This document shows positions 1 to 10,190 of a DNA stretch of 64,000 nucleotides, piece by piece (positions within the stretch are counted from its first letter, which is position 1; the number at the start of each line of letters is the position of its first letter). The translations under genes and the position numbers were made by a program. The notes beneath the pieces are model-generated. The model was not told where the DNA came from and did not search any database. It was given only the letters and a program-made list of their open reading frames with translations. The stretch comes from an uncultured Clostridia bacterium (GTDB lineage Bacteria; Bacillota; Clostridia; Oscillospirales; Acutalibacteraceae): positions 62,001 to 126,000 of the forward strand of contig CANPXF010000001.1 in assembly GCA_947585745.1 (NCBI GenBank). Reading direction: 5' to 3'.

Positions 1-1
1 A

Positions 2-1792
2 AGTATAGGTGAGAATGCATTTTCTTATTGTGAAAGCCTTGAAAGTATAACAATCCCCGACAGCGTTACAAGTATAGGTGAAAGTGCATTTTACTTTTGC
101 ACAAGCCTTGAAAAAGTAATAATAGGTAACGGCGTTACAAATATAGGCGGGAGCGCATTTTATGAATGCACAAGCTTGAAAGATGTAACAATAGGCAACA
201 GTGTTACAAGTATAGGTGAGTATGCATTTTATGAATGCACAAGATTGATAGATGTAACAATCCCGGACAGTGTCACAAGTATAGGTGAAAATGCATTTTA
301 TGAATGCACAAGTCTTACAAGTTTAAAAATAGGCAACAGTGTTACAAGTATAGGTGATTATGCATTTTATTATTGCGAAAGCTTGAAAGATGTAACAATC
401 CCCGACAGTGTCACAAGTATAGGTGAAAATGCATTTTATGAATGCACAAGTCTTACAAGTATAAAAATAGGCAATAGTGTTACAAGTATAGGTGAAGAGG
501 CATTTTACGGATGCACAGGCTTGAAAGATGTAACAATCCCGGACAATGTCACAAGTATAGGCGATTATGTATTTGAAGAATGCACAAGCCTTGAAAGCGT
601 AATAATAGGAAACGGTGTTACAAGTATAGGTGAAGAGGCATTTTATGAATGCACAAGCTTGAAAGATGTAACAATAGGCAATAGTGTTACAAGTATAGGT
701 GATTATGCATTTTATTATTGCGAAAGCTTGAGAGATGTAACTATCCCCAATAGCGTTACAAGCATAGGAAAGAAAGCATTTAAATATTGCACACTTCTTA
801 CAAACGTAACAATCCCCAACAGCGTTACAGATATAGGTTGGGAAGCATTTTACGGTACTGCCTGGTACGATAATCAGCCCAACGGTGTAGTGTACGCAGG
901 AAAGGTTGCCTATAAATATAAAGGAAAATGCCCCGCCACAGTAAATATAAAAGCAGATACTGTAGGTATAGCGGAAGGCGCATTTTCTTATTGTCTAAAT
1001 CCTAAAAAGATAACAGTCCCCAACAGTGTTATAAGTATAGGCGAAAATGCGTTTAGATTTTGTGCAAATCTTCAAAGCATAACAATAGGTAATGGAGTTA
1101 CAAGCATAGGTTTTGGAGCCTTTTCAGATTGCGCAAGCCTAACCGGTATTACTATTCCAAGAAATGTTAAAAATATTGATTCCTATGCATTTGGATATTA
1201 TTATAACTACTATACTGATTATTATGAAAAAATAGATAATTTCATAGTTGCAGGCTACAGCGGTACAGGGGCGCAAAGATACGCGGACAATAACGATTTT
1301 AAATTCACCAACTTAAGTGACGCCCAACCTACAACGCCAGTTTCTAAAACCTCAATCTCCCTCAAAAAATCCTCGGGAAATGTCTATGTAAAGAAAACCC
1401 TGCAGATAAAAGCAACAGTTAAAAACAGCAAGGGCAAAACGACCTACACATCGAGCAACAAAAAGGTTGCAAAGGTCAACTCAAACGGAAAGATAACAGG
1501 CGTTAAAAAGGGTACGGCTACAATTACCGTTACCAACAACGGCGTATCAAAGAAATTTAAGGTAACCGTTAACAATCCTAAGCTGAACAAGAGCAAGCTG
1601 AATCTTAAAAAAGGAAAGACCTTTAAGCTGAAAATTACGGGCAAAGCAGGAACTCAAAAATACACTTCAAGCAAAAAGAGCGTTGCAACGGTAAGCAAAA
1701 AGGGTATAATCGCCGCTAAAAAGAAAGGTAACGCTACCATTACCGTAAAAACCAACGGCTTAAAGCTAAAGTGCAAGGTTAAGGTAAAATAA
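2..1792 (+). CDS. BspA-type leucine-rich-repeat surface protein with C-terminal Ig-like (Big_2-like) domains, 5' truncated by window edge
   Basis: Frame 2 is open from the window start (SIGENAF...). Tandem ~23-aa repeats 'I(P/G)(D/N)SVTSIGxxAFxxCxSLxxVxI', then two Lys-rich Ig-like modules ('KKVAKVNSNGKITGVKKGTATITVT'). Confidence 0.9.
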   Translation, partial: SIGENAFSYCESLESITIPDSVTSIGESAFYFCTSLEKVIIGNGVTNIGGSAFYECTSLKDVTIGNSVTSIGEYAFYECTRLIDVTIPDSVTSIGENAFYECTSLTSLKIGNSVTSIGDYAFYYCESLKDVTIPDSVTSIGENAFYECTSLTSIKIGNSVTSIGEEAFYGCTGLKDVTIPDNVTSIGDYVFEECTSLESVIIGNGVTSIGEEAFYECTSLKDVTIGNSVTSIGDYAFYYCESLRDVTIPNSVTSIGKKAFKYCTLLTNVTIPNSVTDIGWEAFYGTAWYDNQPNGVVYAGKVAYKYKGKCPATVNIKADTVGIAEGAFSYCLNPKKITVPNSVISIGENAFRFCANLQSITIGNGVTSIGFGAFSDCASLTGITIPRNVKNIDSYAFGYYYNYYTDYYEKIDNFIVAGYSGTGAQRYADNNDFKFTNLSDAQPTTPVSKTSISLKKSSGNVYVKKTLQIKATVKNSKGKTTYTSSNKKVAKVNSNGKITGVKKGTATITVTNNGVSKKFKVTVNNPKLNKSKLNLKKGKTFKLKITGKAGTQKYTSSKKSVATVSKKGIIAAKKKGNATITVKTNGLKLKCKVKVK

Positions 1793-1817
1793 TCAAAATA
1801 AAAGCTAAATACACTCA

Positions 1818-1853
1818 AAAGGCAGGCAAAACTGTAAAGCTTTGCCTGCCTTT
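1818..1853 (+). terminator. Intrinsic terminator-like hairpin
   Basis: AAAGGCAGGCAAA-actgtaaagc-TTTGCCTGCCTTT directly after the LRR gene stop. Confidence 0.75.
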
Positions 1854-2091
1854 AATGTTATTCACTAATTAATTGTGAGTTTAAAATTTCAATCTGAAAA
1901 GGAAATAGATAATAATAATATTACGAACTCGCCTTCCAATATTCAAACGATAGCATCATTAAAAACAAAAAATCTATAGCGGATAGGTATTTTACCTTTT
2001 TCGGCAGAGGTTTTTCTTAAATGAGAAAATGGCTTATTCAAGGCAAAAATAATGGCTACGGCATTGTAATATCATACCGTAGCCAAGATTT

Positions 2092-2167
2092 TGGCAGGGG
2101 CAGAAGGACTTGAACCCTCGGCACGCGGTTTTGGAGACCGCTGCTCTACCAACTGAGCTATACCCCT
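2092..2167 (-). tRNA. tRNA-Trp (CCA anticodon)
   Basis: Reverse complement AGGGGTATAGCTCAGTTGGTAGAGCAGCGGTCTCCAAAACCGCGTGCCGAGGGTTCAAGTCCTTCTGCCCCTGCCA: acceptor stem pairs, anticodon loop CTCCAAA, encoded CCA end. Confidence 0.96.
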
Positions 2168-2458
2168 ATATGTCTTTTTTTAAGCTAACCGATGTAACAT
2201 CAGTCGTTTTGACGCAGATATTATTTTATCACGCAAACAGTTTTATGTCAAGTTAAATATGCTTTTAATTTTTTGTGTTTTGCAGGATTACAATAGATGT
2301 GTTACAAAAAATATGAGAAGTACCTCTTTATTTGGTAAAATGCTTTTTTCGTTCTCATTATACCAAATTTTAAAGTTACTTCTCTTTTTTATCAGGTCAT
2401 ATCATTTTAACAAATTTCATCTTTTTGCTTTTAACAGCCTACTCAAACTCTATACTCT

Positions 2459-2857
2459 TTAGTCATCCAAATAAACCTGAATAGTTATCTTTATCCAATC
2501 ATTTATGATTTCCTTTTTTCTGATTTTGCCATATAACAGCTTCCCCGCGTCCATAAGACGCGAGAGGATTTCATTTGAGTGGCGCGGAATATATCCGAGT
2601 TTATTTCCCTTTTCATCCCTCAAGACAATTGCGCGTTCGTCATATTCATTATCGGGTTCACGGAAAAACTGTATCTTCTTGCCCTCCGTAAGCTCCGGCT
2701 CAAGCTCGTGAATATTATCAATATGACTTGTCCCGGCAATATGCACATCTATCAGATATATTTTATTTTCAAAAGGCTTAGCTAAATCAATACCTCCGTG
2801 CAGAGCGGAGATAATATTATTTCTGTCAAGCTTAATAATATCAGCCATCTGTATCAC
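2459..2857 (-). CDS. HIRAN-domain protein
   Basis: 'DVHIAGTSHIDNIHELEPELTEGKKIQFFREPDNEYDERAIVLRDEKGNKLGYIPRHSNEILSRLMDAG' matches the HIRAN pattern. Confidence 0.8.
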   Translation of the reverse strand: MIQMADIIKLDRNNIISALHGGIDLAKPFENKIYLIDVHIAGTSHIDNIHELEPELTEGKKIQFFREPDNEYDERAIVLRDEKGNKLGYIPRHSNEILSRLMDAGKLLYGKIRKKEIINDWIKITIQVYLDD

Positions 2858-3659
2858 CTAACATTTGATTCAAGCGTTTTTTATAATACTCATAGGTATC
2901 TCTGTAATAATCAAGAGCCCGTTTGAGTTCATCTATCTCGGCGTTCAACTTTTCTTCATTTAAAAGAATGTCCTTTTTATTGTATGGAAACTCACTTTTT
3001 ATTCTTTCAATACTGCCACGCATTACCTCAATTTCCCGTATCAACTCTTCCTTGTGCTTCTTTAATTTGTCAAGTGAGCTTCCGCTATCCTCTATCGGCG
3101 CCTTTTCATCAATTGATTCCGCAAGGAGGTTAACCATACGCAATTCTTCAATATCCCCGTGCTCATATGCCTCAACCGCTTTTTGGAACAGTTCGATTTC
3201 TCTTTTTGTCGCTTTAGAGTTTAAATCAGGATGCAATTTCTTAACAACATTCCGATAGAGCTTCTTAAACTCCCTGCTTTCTTCCTCGGTCATCATTTTG
3301 CATTTTGAGAGTCTGTCCGCTTCATTTATATCATTTAGCATATCTTCGAGTTTCTGTTTGTACTCGGAATACTCTCTGTCAAGCTGTGCTTCTACAAGCG
3401 GTATGAAAACGACTTCATTCCTATTCAGCTTTGCCTGAACAAGCTCAATCTTTCTTTTAATTCGTTCCACATCGCAATAATACTGATAGACCTTGTATTC
3501 ATACGCTCCGATTGTCATACAATATTTCACGCGCAGATTCTGACATTCCACCATCATAAGGTCGTCTTTTTCAAGAATAATATCCGTGAGTTCTGCTCTG
3601 AGAATCTCTATATCCTCACACAGCTCCTTGTATTCATCGCTGACAACAAGCCCGCTCAT
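2841..3659 (-). CDS. Coiled-coil protein with J-domain-like segment
   Basis: 'FKKLYRNVVKKLHPDLNSKATKREIELFQKAVEAYEHGDIEEL' contains the HPD motif in DnaJ-like context. Overlaps the downstream HIRAN gene by 17 nt. Confidence 0.65.
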   Translation of the reverse strand: MSGLVVSDEYKELCEDIEILRAELTDIILEKDDLMMVECQNLRVKYCMTIGAYEYKVYQYYCDVERIKRKIELVQAKLNRNEVVFIPLVEAQLDREYSEYKQKLEDMLNDINEADRLSKCKMMTEEESREFKKLYRNVVKKLHPDLNSKATKREIELFQKAVEAYEHGDIEELRMVNLLAESIDEKAPIEDSGSSLDKLKKHKEELIREIEVMRGSIERIKSEFPYNKKDILLNEEKLNAEIDELKRALDYYRDTYEYYKKRLNQMLGDTDG

Positions 3660-3897
3660 ATTAACACCGCCTTTGCAGTTATTATAATTATAACATTGAA
3701 ATGATAAAATTCAATAAAATATTGATAATTAATAATAATTATGCTCGTTATAATAATTCTCGGTATCCTTATAGAAATCCTCGGGATTTTAATTATCAGG
3801 CGGTTATGGGAGCACTCATTTTATTTGGAGCCGTTTGAGTTGGTATAAAAACACTCCATTCTTTATCTAAGCTATCACACATCTTGTTTCTCTGCAA

Positions 3898-4848
3898 CTA
3901 TTTTTTCCGAATTTTCCAAATATCCAAATTATCCAAATATTTTTCTCTTGTGTCACTATTCAATCGAGCTGAAGGATGATATGCGTAAATAATTTTCATT
4001 TTTTTGCATTTATAAGTATTAAAATATTCTTCGTCTGCAAAATAATCCTTTATTCCAAAATAATCCTCAATATCTTCTTCACCAAGCTCTACAACTTTTG
4101 AAGTTGGCCTTTCTTTGATTTTAAGCTTTTCTATCATTCCTTTAATAATTTTTTTATAGAATTCATCCGAGAAATCACGTTTGATATGTCTTTCATAGCC
4201 TTTACCACTGATAAACAACAAGTGAGTCGGTCTCAGAATATTAATCTCGTGCCAATAGATATTTCTATCCTCGCTTTTTTTACCATTGTATTCATATGTA
4301 AATGTATCGTACAGTTTATCAATATCTCCGTTACAAGGAGTATAATTGCCGTTTACGGAAGATTTGTTGAGATTATTGTTGAGGATTGAAAGCACCTTTG
4401 CTTCAAGCTCCTCTGCTTTATTGGCATCTTTGCCGTCTTTTTTTATTCCGCTTATGACTCTCCTGGTTTTAAGATATTGCGTTTCCCGACAATCCGATTT
4501 AGGAATATCACTGTTTTTATCATCTCGATGCGCAATTGCATAATCATATCTGTAGTATCCATCTTGCTGATAGCAATCACTCTTTTCTATCAACTGCCCG
4601 TCTTTGGTATGCGCTTCCTTACCATACACCATAATCTTGTGTTTTGCGTTGATATATGAATCAAAACAGGTCAGTAATTGTACTCCGTTATAACCATCCG
4701 GCTTAATATCGGAATTTCTTGCCTTTTCTTCCATCGATTTATAAAATGCCTCATACATCGCATTGAGTTCGGCATTCTTCTCTTCAGTTCTTTTTTTACG
4801 AGTATTGTTTTCAAATATTTTTGTGTTTGAGTAATTTTTGCATGCCAT
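3898..4848 (-). CDS. Hypothetical protein, possible uracil-DNA-glycosylase-superfamily-like
   Basis: Start placed at MACKNYSN because TAGGGGGGAT lies just upstream; the track ORF starts at 4914. Motifs 'KHKIMVYGKEAHT', 'RPTHLLFISG' and 'IIYAYHPSARL' resemble UDG-fold motifs; family call weak. Confidence 0.4.
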   Translation of the reverse strand: MACKNYSNTKIFENNTRKKRTEEKNAELNAMYEAFYKSMEEKARNSDIKPDGYNGVQLLTCFDSYINAKHKIMVYGKEAHTKDGQLIEKSDCYQQDGYYRYDYAIAHRDDKNSDIPKSDCRETQYLKTRRVISGIKKDGKDANKAEELEAKVLSILNNNLNKSSVNGNYTPCNGDIDKLYDTFTYEYNGKKSEDRNIYWHEINILRPTHLLFISGKGYERHIKRDFSDEFYKKIIKGMIEKLKIKERPTSKVVELGEEDIEDYFGIKDYFADEEYFNTYKCKKMKIIYAYHPSARLNSDTREKYLDNLDIWKIRKK

Positions 4849-4984
4849 TGAAATCCCCCCTAAATTGATATGCACCCCAAAGATTATAATCAAAAGGTTA
4901 TAGCCGAAAGCCACCCCGATTATTTAAAAATACAGGGTGGCTTTTAGTGATTTTTTCAGTTTTAATCTACCGAATTTTTATAAT

Positions 4985-7594
4985 TTATTTTACTTTTACT
5001 TTAATTTTAAGAACCTTTGCGTGGTTTACTGTAATTTTGAGTGTAGTTTTGCCCTTTTTCAGACCTACAATTTTAATTTTGGAAGCTGTTGCCTTGCCCT
5101 TAATTTTAGCAATTTTTGTACTATTGTACTTATTATTAAGAGCAGACGCTTTACCCTTAATCTTTATTGTAAGGGTATTTCCCTTTTTGACCTTATATAC
5201 TTTTGACGCATTTACTGCTTTGTTTTTGTAAATAAGCTTTGGGTTTGAGGTTACCGTTCCTTTAAACGTCAGCTTTTTTGAGCCTACTTTTACAGTTACT
5301 GTACCCGAGCCCTTTTTCAGGAAGGTTACCTTGCCCTTTGAAGATACTTTTAGAATTTTCTTGTTATTTGAACTATAAGTTATCTTCTTTCCGCCTGCGT
5401 TATTTACAACAATTCTGTAGGTGCTTCCCGCGGATTTTTTTACGCTTTTATTTGCAAGGGAGGGAGCGGATGTTGTTGGTTTTGCGGAAGTCGGGTCAGT
5501 CGGCTCTGTTGTCGGATTGGTTACCGTGGGGTCGGTCGGATTGGTTGTCGGATTGGTTGCTGTCGTATCAGCGGAAGTATCTGTCGTTGAGGGAGTTGTT
5601 TCAACAGCTTTAACATTCCATACCTGTGTACCGTAGAAAGGATTAGCTGTGCCTAAAATAAGACCTGAATTATTAACAGCAAAAACTCTGCAACCGTGGT
5701 TATACGGGTCGCCAAATCCGTTTGTTGTTATCGTTTCAACATTCATATCTTTATCAATGGTATAAAGGTCAAAGCCTCTCTCCGCCCTTGATAAGTAAGC
5801 ACTGCAGGTGATAATTGATTTCATTTTATTAAGAGTTTCACTTGAAAGCACTTTCTCAAACTTGGATTTTATATAAGAGGAGAAACGGTCGGATAAATTT
5901 TTAAAACCGTCAAAAGCCTTTTTATACTCCTCGTATACGTTAACGCTAATTCCTTTATCTATATTATCCTCCACCTTCTCAAGTGAATCCGCGAGAGAAA
6001 GCGCCTGATTTTTCGTATTCGTTCCTGCGAACGCTGTAATTTCATTGCTGTCGGTAGCAACCTGAGAATCCCCTGTGCTCGGCTCCGTCTGAATACTTCT
6101 TAAAAAATCAATAAGATATCCTATCTGTCTTTCCCACTCTTCGGGCGTCATCTCAAGTAAATCACCGTTTGTAAACTGTCCGATTGTTTCAAGCAAACTG
6201 CTTGTATCGAACGTACCTACATACAGTTTTCCGTCAAACTCCTGCATTCTCCAGATGTACTGATTCTCTTTTTTGCCAAAGCCCGAACCGTAACCTGTAA
6301 TACTGCCGTCAGGGAACATTTTGTCAGCGTCGCCCATTACAAGTTCAACATTTTCTTTCTTGTCCATTCTGTAAAGGTTGACGGATTGTTTAAGATTCGC
6401 ATTTATAAAGTCGCAATCTGTATTAAAGAGGATTTTTTCAAGAGCTATTTCCTCATCATTATACTCACCTATATAAAGGTAGTCATTGTAAACATAAAGG
6501 TTTGCGGCTCCGCTTCTTGTTCTTTCGGGGTCAATACCGAAAGTATACTTAGCCCCGTCTTTTTCCTGGTCGCCCGCAACAGATGTCCACTTCCACTGTC
6601 CTTTTGAATCCGTATCTCCACGTACTATCGCAAATGACTGCATTGAATTTTCGTCGGGCTTATTATCAGACGTACCCGTACAAAGCACAACATAGAGAGA
6701 ATCGTTATATTCAATCATATCCCAAATTGAACCGCCGTAGATGCTGTCAGGATAATGATACGCGGGATAATTGTATAAATCATCCATATCGGCTATTACC
6801 TTAAATGAGTCGGGGTCGGAAGGATTATCAGTTTCGCAGATATATGCCCCGTCAAGTCCGACAAGGCTTATCATAAGCTTGCCCTTATATGTGCAAATAC
6901 CGCGGATACCTACACAAATACCCTGCTGATAAGCTTTGTAATAATCCGCCTGTGAAATACTCTGATAAACAAGCGTCATTTCATCATTTTCGGGATTAAG
7001 CTGATAAATGCTTGGCAAACCGTTTACGGAACCGCAGAAATAGAACTTTCCGTTATATTCAACAGCGTTTCTGAACAGTACGTTTGTTCCTGTAGTTGCT
7101 TTTGACATAAGGAGCTTTACATCTCCTGTTTTCGTGTTAAGCTTAACAAAGATACCCTGCGGGTCTCCTCCGTCTTCCTCACCGTAAAAGAAGGTTCCGT
7201 TAAACATAGTGTCAAAAGCTTTTTTAATAGCCTCTTCGTCATACTGATGTCCAAGAACAGACTTCATAAACGAAAGCGTCTGCAACATAGCATTGGCGCA
7301 GGTGCCGATATAAACATAGTCGCCGTATCCTACGGCTGACCACGAATAGTTTTGCGCGCGGTCGCCTACACCTGTAATATTGTCGGTAACCGTTCCGTTG
7401 CCTGCATAATCCACAATACCGTCAGGGCTTTTTATGCCGTTATCTTTATGCGACAACTTATCCGCCGTATATTTGCCGTCGGAAGAATAATATGATGAAC
7501 CCTTATTATCCTCAACAGCAAATGCCGTACTAACGGAAATTACAGATGAAATAAGGGTTACTACCAACAAGATTGACAAAATTTTTGTTTTCAT
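4985..7594 (-). CDS. Large secreted protein with C-terminal Ig-like/basic module
   Basis: Signal peptide 'MKTKILSILLVVTLISSVISVSTAFA', Thr/Pro-rich linker, C-terminal Big_2-like and Lys-rich module ending 'LKIKVKVK'. Confidence 0.8.
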   Translation of the reverse strand: MKTKILSILLVVTLISSVISVSTAFAVEDNKGSSYYSSDGKYTADKLSHKDNGIKSPDGIVDYAGNGTVTDNITGVGDRAQNYSWSAVGYGDYVYIGTCANAMLQTLSFMKSVLGHQYDEEAIKKAFDTMFNGTFFYGEEDGGDPQGIFVKLNTKTGDVKLLMSKATTGTNVLFRNAVEYNGKFYFCGSVNGLPSIYQLNPENDEMTLVYQSISQADYYKAYQQGICVGIRGICTYKGKLMISLVGLDGAYICETDNPSDPDSFKVIADMDDLYNYPAYHYPDSIYGGSIWDMIEYNDSLYVVLCTGTSDNKPDENSMQSFAIVRGDTDSKGQWKWTSVAGDQEKDGAKYTFGIDPERTRSGAANLYVYNDYLYIGEYNDEEIALEKILFNTDCDFINANLKQSVNLYRMDKKENVELVMGDADKMFPDGSITGYGSGFGKKENQYIWRMQEFDGKLYVGTFDTSSLLETIGQFTNGDLLEMTPEEWERQIGYLIDFLRSIQTEPSTGDSQVATDSNEITAFAGTNTKNQALSLADSLEKVEDNIDKGISVNVYEEYKKAFDGFKNLSDRFSSYIKSKFEKVLSSETLNKMKSIITCSAYLSRAERGFDLYTIDKDMNVETITTNGFGDPYNHGCRVFAVNNSGLILGTANPFYGTQVWNVKAVETTPSTTDTSADTTATNPTTNPTDPTVTNPTTEPTDPTSAKPTTSAPSLANKSVKKSAGSTYRIVVNNAGGKKITYSSNNKKILKVSSKGKVTFLKKGSGTVTVKVGSKKLTFKGTVTSNPKLIYKNKAVNASKVYKVKKGNTLTIKIKGKASALNNKYNSTKIAKIKGKATASKIKIVGLKKGKTTLKITVNHAKVLKIKVKVK

Positions 7595-7688
7595 AAATAA
7601 TCACCTTTCTTATAATATTATGGTTGTAAATACCAGTAAAATAAGGCTCTATAATAAACGTCGGGGTAACAAATAGAGCCTGAAAAGC

Positions 7689-7880
7689 TTACTCAACTAT
7701 TATATTGGGAGATACCATTACAACACTTTTGCACTTATTACAACGAAATTCACGGGATAAACTCACATCACTTGCAGGCGTTGTATAATAACCCTCTCCA
7801 CAGTCCATACAAGCTATTTTTTCGCCCTTTTGTAATCTATTGATTATGCCTATAATGCTTTTTGGCTTTTTTGTGTCCAT
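7689..7880 (-). CDS. Small zinc-ribbon-like protein
   Basis: 63 aa with paired CxxC motifs (CMDC...CNKC). Confidence 0.5.
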   Translation of the reverse strand: MDTKKPKSIIGIINRLQKGEKIACMDCGEGYYTTPASDVSLSREFRCNKCKSVVMVSPNIIVE

Positions 7881-7930
7881 ATCCGCCCTTCTTCCAATTT
7901 AGTTCAGGGTAATTATCCGATTATCTGAAA

Positions 7931-8230
7931 CTAATCTTCTATATTCAAAACAGACGACAGATTAGTAATTTTCAGAATTTCCATAACATTTTTATTGGCG
8001 GACCTGACTGTAAATCCGCCCTTTTCAGACATAAGCTTATGCGCCATTACAAGAACCCTCAGGCCTGCCGAGGAAATATATTCAAGCTTTGATAAATTGA
8101 GAGTTATTTTTTCACATTCGTCAGCCTGAAGTTTTATTTCATTCTCAAGCTCGGGGGCGGTAAGCGTATCCAATCTTCCGTCTATAGAAATAATTACCGT
8201 CTTATCTTCCTTGATTGTATTAATATTCAT
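7931..8230 (-). CDS. STAS-domain anti-sigma factor antagonist
   Basis: 'ISIDGRLDTLTAPELENEI...LNLSKLEYISSAGLRVLVMAHKLM': SSAGLR phosphoserine motif typical of SpoIIAA/RsbV. Confidence 0.92.
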   Translation of the reverse strand: MNINTIKEDKTVIISIDGRLDTLTAPELENEIKLQADECEKITLNLSKLEYISSAGLRVLVMAHKLMSEKGGFTVRSANKNVMEILKITNLSSVLNIED

Positions 8231-8338
8231 ACTCTTCCTCCAAAAGCCATTAATATAAATATATTTTATTACAAGTAATCCGGACTGTCAACTTTAAAAT
8301 AAAATTAAATAAAATATGAGATATTTGGTTGCTTTTTA

Positions 8339-8367
8339 TTGTAAAAACAGAGAAAATATGATATATT
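8339..8367 (+). promoter_or_regulatory. Candidate sigma-A-type promoter for MATE-NRPS operon
   Basis: TTGTAA - 17 nt - TATATT upstream of the MATE ATG (8409), in the intergenic region divergent from the STAS gene. Confidence 0.4.
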
Positions 8368-8408
8368 AAATGCAAAATATACTAATGTATAAAAATACGG
8401 AGTAAAGA

Positions 8409-10130
8409 ATGACGCACACTTTATTAAAGCGAAACTCAAATATAATCAACAAAAAATATATGGAATACTTTTTGCCCACGGTGCTTACCGCAATGGCGAA
8501 CAATATCGCGATTATGGTGGACTCCGTGCTTGTGGGCCAGCTGGTGGGAAGCGCCTCAATGGCGGCGATTAACCTGCTGTCCCCTGTTACACAGCTTTAC
8601 TTTTCACTTACCATTCTTTTCGGTCTCGGAGCGTCAACAATAATTTCATACGCAAAGGGAGTAAACGACAAGAAAACGGCGGACAAAACCTTTACCGCCG
8701 TAATTGTGTCGCTTCTGCTGTTCAGCGCCCTGCTTATGGCGTTGCAGTTTATATTTTTAAACGATATAGCGTCTGTTCTGACGTCTATACCCAAATTAAA
8801 GCAACAGCTGATACTCTATTACGTTCCGTTTATAATCGGCACTCCTTTTTCAATGTTTCTTCCAAGTATTGTTCATTGTATAAGAAGTGACGGCAGACCG
8901 ACATTCGCGTCTAATTTAATAATAATTTCAAACGCGATAAATCTTACGATGGATATAGTTCTTATGGGACCGTTCAGAACGGGGATTATCGGCTCCTCAA
9001 TCGCAACGGTTATAGGAAACGCGGTTGCCTTTGTGATTATGTTGAGCCATTTTAAAAATCCGAACAACACTCTTCATTTTGATTTTTCGGCTGTCAGAAA
9101 TCCGAGAGAGCTTTTTAAAAGCTTTTGTTCTATGTTTACCACGGGTCTTTCGGGAGCGCTCGGAACGCTTCTCATCGTGGTAAGAATGTTTTTCTTAAAC
9201 AGTATGATACAAAATTCAGCCGGCGCGGAGGGTATGGTGGCAATGTCCGTTATATCATCAAGCCAAATATTTATATCCGCGTTTATAACGGGCGCGTCGC
9301 AAACTATGATACCCATTGTAAGCGTGCTTTTGGGAGAAAAAGACTTTGCGGGTATTAAATTCGCTTTCAGAAAGGCAATGTATATTCTTTTAATCGCGAG
9401 TACCGCTATTGTGCTTGTAATTGAGATGTTCCCCGAATTTGTCGCCCGCCTTTTCGGAAATATGACGCAAACGGAAATGCAGGTCATTGTCCCCGCTTTG
9501 AGAATCAGCTCCTTATCCTTCCACGGACTTGCGCTGTCCTTCCTCATAATGTATTACTATATGGCTACAACGAAAAAAGGTTTTTCCGTTACAATATCCG
9601 TATTAAACGGAATTGCGCTCATTATTCCCTGCGTATATTTTATGGATTTGCTCTGGGGAGTTAACGGAATCTGGACAGCGATGACGGTCGCTCAATACGG
9701 AACCCTGCTTGTGCTTGCCGTAATGTTGATAGTCACCATAAAAAAATCCGACGGAAGATACAAAAACTTTTATTTGCTTGACGAAAAAAGCAAGAACGAA
9801 ATTATGTCCGTTTCCGTAAACACTGATTTTTCGGAAAATACAATCGATGAATATTTATCCGAAAACCTCACTGCCGACAACGAAACAACGCTCAGCGTAA
9901 CATCGGCGATAACTCATATATTTTCTGAAATAAAGTCGTCGGGCTCAAAGAAAAACAAGGCTGTTGATATTGACATAAGAATAAGATACGAGAACAACAG
10001 CTATATAATTCTTATGCTCAGCAACGGAAACGAACTGAACAGCCCCAATCTTATTTATGAAAACAATACATATAAAAGCTTTGAATGTACAACAGCTTTG
10101 GGAATGAATTTAATCAAAGTAATTATATAA
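8409..10130 (+). CDS. MATE-family transporter with C-terminal degenerate HATPase-like tail
   Basis: Polytopic MATE-like sequence to about residue 455, then a soluble ~110-aa tail 'AITHIFSEI...IILMLSNGNELNSP...TTALGMNLIKVII' resembling an eroded RsbW-type ATPase. Confidence 0.85.
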   Translation: MTHTLLKRNSNIINKKYMEYFLPTVLTAMANNIAIMVDSVLVGQLVGSASMAAINLLSPVTQLYFSLTILFGLGASTIISYAKGVNDKKTADKTFTAVIVSLLLFSALLMALQFIFLNDIASVLTSIPKLKQQLILYYVPFIIGTPFSMFLPSIVHCIRSDGRPTFASNLIIISNAINLTMDIVLMGPFRTGIIGSSIATVIGNAVAFVIMLSHFKNPNNTLHFDFSAVRNPRELFKSFCSMFTTGLSGALGTLLIVVRMFFLNSMIQNSAGAEGMVAMSVISSSQIFISAFITGASQTMIPIVSVLLGEKDFAGIKFAFRKAMYILLIASTAIVLVIEMFPEFVARLFGNMTQTEMQVIVPALRISSLSFHGLALSFLIMYYYMATTKKGFSVTISVLNGIALIIPCVYFMDLLWGVNGIWTAMTVAQYGTLLVLAVMLIVTIKKSDGRYKNFYLLDEKSKNEIMSVSVNTDFSENTIDEYLSENLTADNETTLSVTSAITHIFSEIKSSGSKKNKAVDIDIRIRYENNSYIILMLSNGNELNSPNLIYENNTYKSFECTTALGMNLIKVII

Positions 10131-10190
10131 ACCATAGTCCGCTTGCATAAAACAAAGATTACTGCCGCTAAATGAAAGGAGTTTTATTAA

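Noticed and set aside
2-1190. Regular ~69-nt repeats suggesting a CRISPR array
   Set aside because: In-frame leucine-rich-repeat coding units, no unique spacers, no cas genes.
9074-9547. 157-aa minus-strand ORF opposite the MATE gene
   Set aside because: Antisense shadow of a strong CDS; no recognisable family or RBS.
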